From: Dokdonella sp.
GTDB taxonomy: Bacteria; Pseudomonadota; Gammaproteobacteria; Xanthomonadales; Rhodanobacteraceae
Direction of reading: 5' to 3'
Length of the DNA: 64,000 nucleotides
Assembly: GCF_019634775.1 (NCBI RefSeq)
Contig: NZ_JAHCAS010000001.1
Span: 1,240,001-1,304,000, forward strand
Positions 16,590 through 25,669 of this stretch are shown here, one piece after another. Both the position numbers and the translations under genes were made by a program. The stretch's first letter is position 1. Every line of letters starts with the position of its first letter. Below the pieces are notes generated by a model, which was not told where the DNA came from, made no database searches, and saw nothing but the letters and a program-made list of their open reading frames with translations.

Positions 16590-16625
16590 AAAAAAACCCG
16601 CCGGGCATTGCTGCCACGGCGGGTT
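16590..16625 (-). terminator. Rho-independent terminator for the AsmA-like gene
   Basis: An AACCCGCC/GGCGGGTT stem (16595-16602 with 16618-16625) is followed on the minus strand by a run of T (complement of AAAAAAA at 16590-16596). It lies just downstream of the gene ending at 16713. Confidence 0.75.
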
Positions 16626-16712
16626 CTCCCTCCCCACGAGTCGATTCGCTCGACGGCGCGATATTAATGATTCGTTACGGAATGCCACGCCGCGGCGCAG
16701 CATGTGGCGGAT

Positions 16713-18875
16713 TCAGCGGGCGGGGATCAATGCGGGGCGGTCGGCGAACCACTCGCGTGCGCGGCGCAGGTGGAACTCGCGGCGTTTGCCGTCGAGTTCG
16801 AGGCCGAGGGCGAGCTTGCGCCAGCCGAGCAGCAGGTCGCCGCGCGGGTTCGCACGGTCGACGTGCAGGCGTGCCTTCACGTCGAAGCGATTGTTGTTGG
16901 CCGCTACGCGGTCGAGCAGCAGGCGCCGGCCGTCGATGCGCACCGCGCCCCTGGCGTCGACGCGACCGGCATCGAGCAGGCCGAGCACCCAGGCCGGGTA
17001 GTCGCGGTGGCGGGTGTACAGGGCAAGCAGCAGGCCGATGTCCTGCAGGCCGATGCGCGCTTCCGCGTCGAGCCTGAACGGCCGGGACGCCTCGATGCGC
17101 GCACGCTCGGCAACGATCTCGGCCCACCAGGTCCGCCCGGCGGCGCGCTCGTCGTCGGGCAGGCTGAGGTTGCGCAGCGTGAGCTTGCTGCCGTCGAGGT
17201 CGAAATGGCGACTCTTGAGATCGCTGCCGCCGATGCGGGCGTCGAGGTCGAAGTCGCCGCCGAGCGTGGCCGCGCCGAACCGTGCGCGCATTTTTCGCGC
17301 GGCGAGGGTGATGCGGCCGCGCGTGATGCGGCCTTCGGAGTCGAGTTCGAGATCGCTGCCGACCTGCGCATTGCCGGAGGCGATGTCGAGCGCATCGCCA
17401 GGCAGCCAGGCATTGAGCGGACGCAGGTCGGGCACGTGGGCGTCGGCGAAGCGAAGGCGGGTCTTCGCCGACTCGCGGAAGTCGCGCAGGTCGCCGCCGG
17501 CATCGAGGTCGATGCGCAGGCCCTTGCCGTGCACGAGTCTCACGCTGGGCTGGTCGGCATCGGCGATATCGTAACGGTCGAGTTCGAGGGTGACGCTGGC
17601 ACGCTGGTCATCCGTGCCCTTCGTCAAGGTGCCATTGGCGTGCGCGCGACCACCGAAGCGGTAGCCGCCGACCACCGCGACGAGCTCGACCTCGGGCACG
17701 CGTGCGTGCGAGCCCGGTTCGAGCCGGCCGTTGGCGATCTTCAGCGCCGCGTCGACGCGGCCGGCGCCTTCGAGTTGCAGCCATGGGGCCTTGACCAGCA
17801 AGGGCGTGAGCCACTCGAGCGAGGCGAAGTGCCAGTCGATGTCGAGCGTGCCGGAGGTCTTCGCCAGCAGGTTCGCGGGGGCGACGAGTTCACGCAGGTC
17901 GCGTTCGGTGACGCGCATCTGCCCGCGCACCTCACCGCTGTCGCCGGGTGGCGGCGGCAGGCGCAGGTTCACGTCGAGCCCTTCCTCGACCACGCCGAGG
18001 TGCAGCACGGCTTCGTCGTCGAGCTGCGCAGCGCCGCGGGTTGCGTGCAGTGGCAGGCGCAGGTCGATGGCGCCTTGCGGGGCGAGCGCGCCGCGCGCGA
18101 ACGCGAGGTTCGCGTCGAGCCGGCCGCCGGCACCGTCATCGACGATCACACCATGCCACTGCCCGCCGGCGCCGAGATCGGCGGACAGGCTCGGCGTGCG
18201 TCCGCCGAGGCGAAGTTCGCCATCGGCCAGGCCTAGCCGGGCGAGGCCGGGTGCTTCCTCGCGGCGATGGCGCGCGATCGCGAAGCGCGCATCGAGCGTG
18301 CCCTCGCGCAGCAGCACGTGTTTTCCGGCGGCGACGCGCAGGTCGGTGAGTGCCGCGGTCGAGGGCAGCACTTCGAGTGGTCCGCCGCGCAGCTGCTTGG
18401 TGAAGGCAAAGCTCGCCTGGCCGCGCAGGTCGATGTCAAAGGCGCCGGCGCGCAGGTGGCGCGGCGACGTGGTGAAGATGCGCTCGAAGCGCATCAGCCA
18501 GCCGCCTTCGCGTGCCGGCGGTGGCGTCATTTCCTCGTCAACGCGATCGATCGTTGCGCTGACCTCGTCCGCCTCCACCCAGGGCAGGCGCAACTCGCGC
18601 GAGAACAGCGGCAGGATCGTGATGCGGCCTTTTGCGCGCTTCGCCTGAGCCGACCATTGCACATGGCGCACATGGCCTTTCAGCTCGACGTTCCACAACA
18701 CGACATGGCCGGGCCAGGCGGTGAAGCCGCGCGACCACTCGAGCTGAAACCGCTCCGGCTTGCGGTTGATCGCCCACGATCCGAGCGGCGTGTTGAGGAA
18801 CAGGTTGCCGGCGACCAGGTAGAGCACGGCGAGCGCAAGCAGGACGCCGGCGAGGCGACGGAACAGGCGCGGCAT
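16713..18875 (-). CDS. AsmA-like envelope protein, unknown function
   Basis: 720 residues from ATG 18875, with one N-terminal transmembrane anchor (LAGVLLALAVLYLVAGNLFL) and a long periplasmic body of repeating beta strands with many 'DLDARIGGSDL'-type alternations. This is like AsmA/TamB-family lipid-transport bridge proteins. C-terminal repeats such as RVDARGAVRIDGRRLLLDRV support that reading. The family call is by architecture, not a diagnostic motif. It is monocistronic with its own terminator. Confidence 0.72.
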   Translation of the reverse strand: MPRLFRRLAGVLLALAVLYLVAGNLFLNTPLGSWAINRKPERFQLEWSRGFTAWPGHVVLWNVELKGHVRHVQWSAQAKRAKGRITILPLFSRELRLPWVEADEVSATIDRVDEEMTPPPAREGGWLMRFERIFTTSPRHLRAGAFDIDLRGQASFAFTKQLRGGPLEVLPSTAALTDLRVAAGKHVLLREGTLDARFAIARHRREEAPGLARLGLADGELRLGGRTPSLSADLGAGGQWHGVIVDDGAGGRLDANLAFARGALAPQGAIDLRLPLHATRGAAQLDDEAVLHLGVVEEGLDVNLRLPPPPGDSGEVRGQMRVTERDLRELVAPANLLAKTSGTLDIDWHFASLEWLTPLLVKAPWLQLEGAGRVDAALKIANGRLEPGSHARVPEVELVAVVGGYRFGGRAHANGTLTKGTDDQRASVTLELDRYDIADADQPSVRLVHGKGLRIDLDAGGDLRDFRESAKTRLRFADAHVPDLRPLNAWLPGDALDIASGNAQVGSDLELDSEGRITRGRITLAARKMRARFGAATLGGDFDLDARIGGSDLKSRHFDLDGSKLTLRNLSLPDDERAAGRTWWAEIVAERARIEASRPFRLDAEARIGLQDIGLLLALYTRHRDYPAWVLGLLDAGRVDARGAVRIDGRRLLLDRVAANNNRFDVKARLHVDRANPRGDLLLGWRKLALGLELDGKRREFHLRRAREWFADRPALIPAR

Positions 18876-19083
18876 GGAAATCCCCCGTGGAAGGCCGATG
18901 GCCCGCACGATCGGCGATCCGGCGCGGCCGCGCAAGCCGCGGGGGTATCGCGGCTTGCGGTGGGTGAACCGTAGGAAACGCCTTCAGGCGTGATACTCGT
19001 TCTACGGGAGGTTGTACAGACAGGGCATCACGGCCGAAGCCGTTTCCCACGGTTCTTGTGCGTAGGTGATGCGTGGTGTTTCC

Positions 19084-22000
19084 TCAATGCACGTGCATGG
19101 TCCCCGACTTCGGGCAATGGCAGGGTGCGGTCGGACCGTATTCGAGGCCATAGGTGCGGCCGTCGCGGTGGCGCTGCCAATAGAACTCGGGGGCCTTGCG
19201 CCCAAGGCCACCGACTTCAGCCATGTCGGCCTCGACATCGAAGACGCGGCCGTTGACGGCCACGTAGCGCGTGTCGATGGTGGCACGGATGTTTTCCAGC
19301 GGATTCGTGTTGAGCACCACGAAGTCGGCGCGCTTGCCGACTTCGAGCGAACCGAGTTGCCGCGACAGGCCGATCAGGTCGGCGCCGTCGATCGTCGCCG
19401 CGCGCAGCGCCTCCCAGTTGCTGAACCCGCCCTGGGTCAGCGACCAGATCTCCCAGTTCGCCGACAACCCCTGCAGCTGGCCGTGGCCGCCGACAGTGAT
19501 CTTCACGCCGGCGTCGCGCAGCTTCTTCGCGGCCTTGGCCACTTCGATGTGGTGGTAGTCCCAGTCCGGCGCGGTTTCGCGGCGCACCGAGCGCGCATCG
19601 AGCGTTTCGCGTGGGAAGAAGCGGTTGAGTTTCTTGTCTTCCCAGACGTTGTCACGCGCGTACCACCAGTACTCGCCGCTGAGGCCGCCGTAGCTGACGA
19701 CCAAGGTCGGCGTGTTGAACACCTTGGTCTCCTTCCATAGATTGATGACGTCGGCGTAGAGCGGCGCGACCGGGATGTTGTGTTCGACGCTGGTCACGCC
19801 GTCGAGCACCATCGGCATGTTGTGGTTGAAGGTCGAGCCGCCTTCCTCGACGACGAGCATGCCGAGTTCGCGCGCGGCCTGGTTGATCTGCTGGTGCTGG
19901 TCGCGGCGCGGCTGGTTGTAGCTCTTTACGCTGAAGGCGCCGTGGGCCTTCATGCGGCGCAGGTGCGCACGCGCGTCGTCGATCGAGTTGACCACCGCCT
20001 TGAAGTCGCCGTCGGCGCCGTACAGGATCGTGCCGGTCGAGAAGATGCGCGGGCCGACCATGGCGCCACTCCTGACCAGTTCGGCCTGCGAGAACACGGT
20101 CTCGGTGGTCGCCGACGGATCGTGCGTGGTGGTGATGCCGAAGGCGAGGTTGGTGTAGTAGGCCCAGTTCTGCTGCGGCACGACGCCGCCGTTGAAGTGG
20201 TTCACGTGGGCGTGCACGTCGATGTAGCCGGGCACGATGGTCTTGCCGGTGACGTCGATGACGGTCGCGTTGGCCGGGATAGCCACGCTGCCGGACTTGC
20301 CGATCGCCTTGATCGTGTCGCCGTCCACGACGAGCACGCCGTCCTCGATGACCTCCTGCCTCGATTCGGCATCGCCCATCGTGACCAGGCGCGCGCCGGT
20401 GAAGGCGAACATGCCGGTCGGCGTGTCGACCTTCGCGCTCAGGCCGACGTCAATGCCCTTGTCGGTGCCGGGTTTCGGCAGTTCCTTCGGCGCGCCGGGC
20501 ACGAAGGCGAAGCTGTCCTTGAGGTCGCGCGAGTGGTACTCGCGGCCGACCATCCAGTGCAGTGTCGAGGAATCATTCGACCAGTGCAGGTAGGAGCCGA
20601 CGTCCCTGCTGATCGCGGTGACCGGGATCGCCTTGGTGTCCTTCGACAGTTCGATGCTGGCGCCGGTTTGCGGCATCGGTGCGACATACGCATTGAACAG
20701 TTCGGTGAAGGCCACCCACTTGCCATCGGGGCTGACGCTGACGAAGTCGACGTACTTGAGGTCGAACACGTCGCGCGGCTCGCTGCCGTCGATGGCGATG
20801 CTTTGCAGCTTCTTCTTGAGGCCGCCGCCGGTGAGGAACAGCACGCGTCGGCCGTCGGTCGAGAACTGCGGATCGGCACCGGATTTCGCCACGCGTCGGG
20901 CTTCGCCGCCGCTCGCCGGCATGACGTAGATGCCGGCTTCGCCGGAATTGAGGTTGCCGGTCAGCGAGGTGCCGGCGGTTTTCGCATAAACGATGCGGGT
21001 GCCGTCGCGCGAATACTTCGGTGCGTAGTAGAAGCCGGGCTTGGTGGTCAGCGTGCGCGTCTGGCCACTGCCGAGCTCGCGTTCGACGATCGCGCCCTGC
21101 GCGGCATCCGACCAGGTCGTGTAGAGCAGCTTGCGGCCGTCGGCACTGAACGCGGGCTGGTATTCGAAGTTCGCTGCGTCGCTGGTGAGGCGTTTCGGCA
21201 CGCCGTTGGGCAGCGACTTGAGCCAGAGATGGCCGAGTGCATGGAAGACCAATGTGCGCCCATCCGGGCTGGTGGCGACGTCGCGGATCATCTTCGGCTG
21301 GAAGCTGCCCCGCTCGATGGTCTGCTCGAAATGCAGCGGCTGGGCGAGGCTCTGCTCGACCTCGGCCTTGAACGCGATCGCGGCCGGCGTGCCGCTGGCG
21401 GCATCGACACGCCAGAGCTTGCCCTGCGCCCAGATCACGATGGCCTTCGAGTCGGGCGTCCACGCGTAATTAGCGTACGGACCGAAGACCGCCCAGGCTT
21501 CCTGCATGTCGTGCGAGAGGCCGTCCCACAGCGGGCGCACCTCGCCGCTGTCGAGATCCTGCACGTGCAGGACGCTTTTCTCGCGCACGCGCTTGACGAA
21601 GGCCAGCGATCTGCCGTCCGGCGATGGCTGCGGGCGTACCGCGCCACCGGGCGTGGCGACGACGGTCTCGATGTCGCCGGTTTCGCGGTCGAGGCGCTTG
21701 ATCGCGTAGATCGTGCCGTGCGGATCCTTGTTGTACTGGAAGAACGGGCCGGGGCTGACGTCCTCCGAGTAGTAGACGTGACGCCCGTCAGGGCTGACCG
21801 CCGGCTCGCCGAGATCCTGCTGGTCGTTCTTCTGCTTGGTCAATTGCAGTCCGGTGCCGCCCGAGCGGTGGTACATCCACAGCTCGCCGGCGCCGAGCGA
21901 GCGCTGGCCGGTGAAGTGCTTGCGGCCGACGAGGTACTGGCCATCCGGCGTCCACGCCGGGTTGTTGAGCAGGCGGAAGTCCTCCTTGGTGACCTGCACG

Positions 22001-22386
22001 GCGTCGCTGCCGTCGATCTTCACGCGCCACAGGTTGTTGCCGCCGCTGCGGTCCGAGGTGAAGGCGAGCTCGCGGCCATCGGGGGAAAATCGCGGCTGCA
22101 CGTCCCAGGCTGCGCCGCGGGTCACGCGCTTGGCAGTGCCGCCGGCGATTGGCAACACATAAAGGTCGCCGAGCAGGCTGAAGGCGATGGTCTTGCCATC
22201 CGGGCTGACGTCAAGATCCATCCAGGTGCCCTCGTCGACGCTGAAGCGGACGGTCTTGGCCTGCGCCCCATGCGCGGTCTGCACGTCCCACTTCGGCGGT
22301 TCCTCCTTCTTCTTTTCGGCAGCGCCGGCGAAGGACGGCAGGAGCAGGCTGGCGGCGACGGCGAGCGCGAGCGGACGGATCGACAT
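19084..22386 (-). CDS. Exported TolB-like propeller fused to an amidohydrolase
   Basis: 1100 residues from ATG 22386. A signal peptide (SIRPLALAVAASLLLPSFAGA) is followed by six or more WD40/TolB-type blades with repeated 'SPDGxxLAF' motifs (residues ~55-640). From ~650 comes an amidohydrolase domain: GYIDVHAHVNHF supplies HxH, then the FGITTTHDPSA segment, VEHN, and the late KITVGGHGQ and LGSLEVGKRADFVVL. The fusion is known in exported, metal-dependent peptidase/cyclase-like amidohydrolases; substrate unknown. It ends in a short His/Cys-rich tail (PCHCPKSGTMHVH). It is unusually long for the domain pair but continuous. Confidence 0.88.
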   Translation of the reverse strand: MSIRPLALAVAASLLLPSFAGAAEKKKEEPPKWDVQTAHGAQAKTVRFSVDEGTWMDLDVSPDGKTIAFSLLGDLYVLPIAGGTAKRVTRGAAWDVQPRFSPDGRELAFTSDRSGGNNLWRVKIDGSDAVQVTKEDFRLLNNPAWTPDGQYLVGRKHFTGQRSLGAGELWMYHRSGGTGLQLTKQKNDQQDLGEPAVSPDGRHVYYSEDVSPGPFFQYNKDPHGTIYAIKRLDRETGDIETVVATPGGAVRPQPSPDGRSLAFVKRVREKSVLHVQDLDSGEVRPLWDGLSHDMQEAWAVFGPYANYAWTPDSKAIVIWAQGKLWRVDAASGTPAAIAFKAEVEQSLAQPLHFEQTIERGSFQPKMIRDVATSPDGRTLVFHALGHLWLKSLPNGVPKRLTSDAANFEYQPAFSADGRKLLYTTWSDAAQGAIVERELGSGQTRTLTTKPGFYYAPKYSRDGTRIVYAKTAGTSLTGNLNSGEAGIYVMPASGGEARRVAKSGADPQFSTDGRRVLFLTGGGLKKKLQSIAIDGSEPRDVFDLKYVDFVSVSPDGKWVAFTELFNAYVAPMPQTGASIELSKDTKAIPVTAISRDVGSYLHWSNDSSTLHWMVGREYHSRDLKDSFAFVPGAPKELPKPGTDKGIDVGLSAKVDTPTGMFAFTGARLVTMGDAESRQEVIEDGVLVVDGDTIKAIGKSGSVAIPANATVIDVTGKTIVPGYIDVHAHVNHFNGGVVPQQNWAYYTNLAFGITTTHDPSATTETVFSQAELVRSGAMVGPRIFSTGTILYGADGDFKAVVNSIDDARAHLRRMKAHGAFSVKSYNQPRRDQHQQINQAARELGMLVVEEGGSTFNHNMPMVLDGVTSVEHNIPVAPLYADVINLWKETKVFNTPTLVVSYGGLSGEYWWYARDNVWEDKKLNRFFPRETLDARSVRRETAPDWDYHHIEVAKAAKKLRDAGVKITVGGHGQLQGLSANWEIWSLTQGGFSNWEALRAATIDGADLIGLSRQLGSLEVGKRADFVVLNTNPLENIRATIDTRYVAVNGRVFDVEADMAEVGGLGRKAPEFYWQRHRDGRTYGLEYGPTAPCHCPKSGTMHVH

Positions 22387-22600
22387 GGACGATTCTCCCC
22401 GGATGGAAGCCGGGATCGTATCCGTGGTGTCACGGGTGTGCACGTGAGGAAAGTCCTGCAGGCGAGCCGTCTGGGGCGCTGACGTGGCAACCGACGCGGT
22501 CGCCGCGATCGAGCAAGGCGCATGGGCACGTGCGCGTGGTGGCTTGCGCGTGGCTGGGCATTCGCGGAAGACTCGCCATTCCCTGCTGCGGAACCTGACG

Positions 22601-23308
22601 ATGAAGTGGCCGGTCCAGCGGATCCTCGCGTGTGCATGCCTCGGTCTGGCCTGCCAGCCGACCCTGTGCGCAACCGCCTGCGTGGATGCGGAGGTCGTGA
22701 TCGACATGCGTGTGGCGCCGGTCTTTGCCGAGGCAGTGCTGTCCGCGACGCTGCGCGGCACGCTCGTGCAGGCGGCCTTCGGCAGCCTCGACACCGAAGT
22801 CGCCGTCGGTGCAGGCGTCGACGGGGCTTTCACTGCGGCCGGCGCGCGCGAAACGGCGTTTCTCGTGCAGGCGATCGACCCGGCGGCGACGCCAGTCGAT
22901 CCGATCCGCGCCGCGCTGGTGATCGTTGCCGGCGGCAAGCCGGTGCGTGTCTTCGAGACCGGACTCGGGCAACGCCTGGGGGGGGCGTTGCCTGGCCTTG
23001 GTACGGGTGGCAACGACGCACTGGTGGTGCTTGCGGAAAGCTACGGCATGGGGCAGTCGTCGCTGCGCCTCGCTGTCGTCGAGGTCGCCAGTACTGCCCT
23101 GGTTGAACGCGCAGGGTTCGATGCGGCACGCGTTGACGCCTGCGACGACGCGCGTTTTGGCGGCTTCGTCGAAGCCATTCGCGTCAGTCGCTGCGAAGGC
23201 GAAGCCGATCCCGCGCGCTGGCAGGCCGAACGCCTGCGGGCTGCCTGCGTCGATGGCCGGGCACCGCCTGCAGCGGCGTTCGGTCCGGCGGTCAAGGGTA
23301 AACCCTAG
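22601..23308 (+). CDS. Exported hypothetical protein
   Basis: 235 residues from ATG 22601, chosen because a signal peptide starts there (MKWPVQRILACACLGLACQPTLC); the frame is open further upstream but lacks a better start. The mature part has several Cys (ACVDAEVV, DACDDARF, SRCEGEAD, AACVDGR), probably disulfide-bonded. The family is not recognised. It is divergent from the amidohydrolase, and there is no evidence that it belongs with the T3SS genes that follow. Confidence 0.65.
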   Translation: MKWPVQRILACACLGLACQPTLCATACVDAEVVIDMRVAPVFAEAVLSATLRGTLVQAAFGSLDTEVAVGAGVDGAFTAAGARETAFLVQAIDPAATPVDPIRAALVIVAGGKPVRVFETGLGQRLGGALPGLGTGGNDALVVLAESYGMGQSSLRLAVVEVASTALVERAGFDAARVDACDDARFGGFVEAIRVSRCEGEADPARWQAERLRAACVDGRAPPAAAFGPAVKGKP

Positions 23309-23431
23309 CTCGGGAAAGTCCCGGCTTACATCGCCGTGCGCGGCGCGCAAGATCGCCGCCACTGGCAGCGTTGGAACACCATCCGATGTTGCTGATCAAA
23401 GCCAACTGAAACCAAAACTCGGAGGTGGATC

Positions 23432-24085
23432 ATGTCTATCGGTGGCGGCGGCAATTTCCTCAGCAGCATCGGCTCGATCGTCGGCGGCATCTTCGGCGGC
23501 CCCATCGGCGCCATGGTCGGTCAGCTCGCCGGTCAGCTGCTTTCCTCGGTGGTCGACCAGGTCATCGACCAGCTCCCGGTCGACCAGGCGTTCAAGGACC
23601 TCATCAGCGCGGGTTTCAAGGCCGGCATGGGCGATGTCGGCGGGGCGATCCAGGACGCCAACCAGTTCATCGAGGATCTCGGCCGCTCGATGGGCGGTTC
23701 GCAGTCCGACATTTCTTCGATGCAGCGCTCGCTCGAGGACTTCAGGAACGAGGTCCGCGACCTGTTCACCCAGGCACTGGCGCGCGAAGCCATCGAGAAG
23801 GAAGAGGAAGGTTCGGGCCAGTGCTCGGGCAAGACCACGCAGCGTGGCGGCACGGCTGGCGGCGGCGCGGGCTGGCTGCGCGCCATGGCCGAGGCGCTCG
23901 GCAAGCAGTGTGACCAGCTCGCCGACGAGCTGCAGGAAGCGGTCGACAACATCGACAAGGAAGACCCGAGCACGATGGTCGAGTTCCAGACGATCTCGCA
24001 GCAGTTCAGCATGCTGATGAACGCGACGACGACCGCCATCAAGACGATCGGCGAAGCGATGACCGCGGTGGGCCGCAAGCAGTAA
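23432..24085 (+). CDS. Enlarged T3SS needle-like protein (needle-type domain behind a Gly-rich hydrophobic N-terminus)
   Basis: 217 residues behind GGAGGTGG. Residues 1-60 are Gly-rich and hydrophobic (SIGSIVGGIFGGPIGAMVG, LAGQLLSSVVDQVIDQL). The middle is charged and helical. The last ~75 residues match the small protein at 39501-39842: a WLRAMAEALGKQCDQLA helix, then PSTMVEFQTISQQFSMLMN and GEAMTAVGRKQ, against WFEAMAGAWGKALDQQA, PSTMVKLSAESMRMQFMSN and GQALETLGRKQ. The related protein sits where the needle subunit gene belongs. The extended form could be a filament tip, a translocator-like or a second export substrate; this is inference. It has its own terminator. Confidence 0.75.
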   Translation: MSIGGGGNFLSSIGSIVGGIFGGPIGAMVGQLAGQLLSSVVDQVIDQLPVDQAFKDLISAGFKAGMGDVGGAIQDANQFIEDLGRSMGGSQSDISSMQRSLEDFRNEVRDLFTQALAREAIEKEEEGSGQCSGKTTQRGGTAGGGAGWLRAMAEALGKQCDQLADELQEAVDNIDKEDPSTMVEFQTISQQFSMLMNATTTAIKTIGEAMTAVGRKQ

Positions 24086-24108
24086 GCGGTCGTTCCACGG
24101 ATACGCGG

Positions 24109-24141
24109 GAACGGGCCGTTCGTCGGCCCGTTCTCGTTTTC
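24109..24141 (+). terminator. Rho-independent terminator after the needle-like gene
   Basis: A perfect GAACGGGCC/GGCCCGTTC stem (24109-24117 with 24125-24133) has a seven-base loop and is followed by TCGTTTTCG. Confidence 0.8.
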
Positions 24142-24272
24142 GTCGGGAGTGAACCGCGTTTTTACGGATCGGTCACGTTTCGGCAACCGCACTTCCCGCA
24201 GTCTCGGCGCCGCGCCGTCGCAAGCAGATCCGGCGCACGGCCACATCGCCAGATGGCCTGGAGGAGGATGTC

Positions 24273-25037
24273 ATGGCGAAATCAGTCGTCACCGCTTTCC
24301 TGAGTGCCCTCATGCTTGGGCTGTGCGCCGTCCGCGCGCAGGCGCAGATGATCGACGGCGCCCACATGGCCACGCCGGTGCCCGACTACGCGCAGTCGCT
24401 GATCTATGGCCAGACTTTTTCGAAGTCCTATCGCGATCGCGTGTCCGGCAAACGCGGTGTTGCCGCGCAGCGCAAGACAGCACACGGATCGGTGCCCCCG
24501 AGCTATCCGCGCGACGATTTCCGTGTGAGCTTTGCGCCGGAGGTCTCCTCGGCGGTCCGGCATGACTACATCGCCGCAATCGCCCGCTCGACCAACCCCA
24601 GAGTCGCCAGCGAGCTCGACAACTTCTATGCACGCAATCCGGTACGTTCGCAGTTCGAGATTGCGATTCGTCCGTACGGCTTGCGCAGCGATGACCTCGC
24701 CGACATCGCCGCGGCGCACCTGGTGGTCATGTGGATGACCGCCAACGACGCGGCGTTGCCGGACGTGCGCCAGGTGCGCGGCGTGCAGGCGCAGGTGCAG
24801 CGGCAAATGGCCTCGAGCGGTGCGGCCACGCCGCACGCCGACCAGCGCCAACGCATCGCCGAGGCGCTCATGTACCAGACCGTCACCCTCATCAAGGTCC
24901 GCGAGCAGGCGCAGGCTGAGCGGGCTGTCGCGCAGCTGGCCAGCCTGGCCGACTCGGCGCAGGCGACCATGGCACGGCAGGATGTCGACCTGCGTGGCAT
25001 GGTCCTGACCGACGAGGGCCTGGTGCCGCGCGGATGA
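24273..25037 (+). CDS. Exported protein, paralogue of 25666-26214 (DUF6683-like)
   Basis: 254 residues with a signal peptide (KSVVTAFLSALMLGLCAVRAQAQ) and a helical C-terminal domain: AIRPYGLRSDDLADIAAAHL, VVMWMTANDAALPDVRQVRG, and EALMYQTVTLIKVREQAQAE. The same domain pattern is found in the gene two positions downstream, which lacks the signal peptide. I associate it with the poorly characterised DUF6683 family with low certainty. It lies in front of T3SS genes and overlaps the GNAT gene by four bases. Confidence 0.7.
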   Translation: MAKSVVTAFLSALMLGLCAVRAQAQMIDGAHMATPVPDYAQSLIYGQTFSKSYRDRVSGKRGVAAQRKTAHGSVPPSYPRDDFRVSFAPEVSSAVRHDYIAAIARSTNPRVASELDNFYARNPVRSQFEIAIRPYGLRSDDLADIAAAHLVVMWMTANDAALPDVRQVRGVQAQVQRQMASSGAATPHADQRQRIAEALMYQTVTLIKVREQAQAERAVAQLASLADSAQATMARQDVDLRGMVLTDEGLVPRG

Positions 25038-25669
25038 ACACCATGGCTGCCGAACGGTCCACCACGATGCCTGCGCCGCGCCGGCGTGAACCGCGGCGGG
25101 ACTATGCCGGTGCGGTCCTGCTGCGCACGCGCCGCTTGGTCCTGCGCGGACTGTGCCTGCGCGATGCCGAGGACATCAGCGCCCTGCATGCCGAGCCGCG
25201 TGTTCGTGAACACCTGCTCGAACAGGTGCCGATCAGCTTTCTCGAGACGATTGGCTTCATCGCTCAGGCCAACCATGTCTATGCCGACACGCCGGGTCTC
25301 GGCGTTTGGCATGCGAGTGCGCCCGACGGTTTCGTCGGCCTGTTCTCGTTGATGCCAGTGGTCGGCAACGAGCATGAGATCGAACTCGGCGCACGTCTGA
25401 TGCCGGCATCGTTCGGCCGGTTGTATTCTCTCGAGGGCGCACGTGCCCTGCGCGACCACGCCTTCACCCGGCTCGGCCTGGTACGCCTGCGGGGTTTCTG
25501 TCACCCGCGCAATGCAGCCGTGCCACTGATCTTCCGCCGACTTGGGTTCGCCGACGCCGGCACGACCGAACATTTCGGGCGCGAGGCGCTCGCCTTCGTG
25601 CTTGAGCGCGAAGCCTGGAGCGCGCGCGCTGCCAGTCCATCCACAGCGAACCACCTGGAGACGCCATGA
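25034..25669 (+). CDS. GNAT-family acetyltransferase (RimJ/RimL type)
   Basis: 211 residues. The opening LRTRRLVLRGLCLRDAEDISAL is the usual RimJ/RimL start. The middle carries the long helix after GRLYSLEGARALRDHAF, and the end IFRRLGFADAGTTEHFGREALAFVL is the standard C-terminal strand. The Q/RxxGxG/A acetyl-CoA loop is weak (LMPASFGRLYS), so the cofactor site may be modified. It is translationally coupled to both paralogous neighbours by ATGA overlaps, which suggests it modifies one of them or a shared partner. Confidence 0.8.
   Translation: MNTMAAERSTTMPAPRRREPRRDYAGAVLLRTRRLVLRGLCLRDAEDISALHAEPRVREHLLEQVPISFLETIGFIAQANHVYADTPGLGVWHASAPDGFVGLFSLMPVVGNEHEIELGARLMPASFGRLYSLEGARALRDHAFTRLGLVRLRGFCHPRNAAVPLIFRRLGFADAGTTEHFGREALAFVLEREAWSARAASPSTANHLETP

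Noticed and set aside
16704..18236. 510-codon plus-strand frame
   Set aside because: Antisense to the AsmA-like gene. It lacks hydrophobic or domain structure, and the minus-strand frame has an anchor, start and terminator.
19780..22482. 900-codon plus-strand frame
   Set aside because: Antisense shadow of the TolB/amidohydrolase gene; composition is Arg/His/Asp-rich without recognisable motifs.
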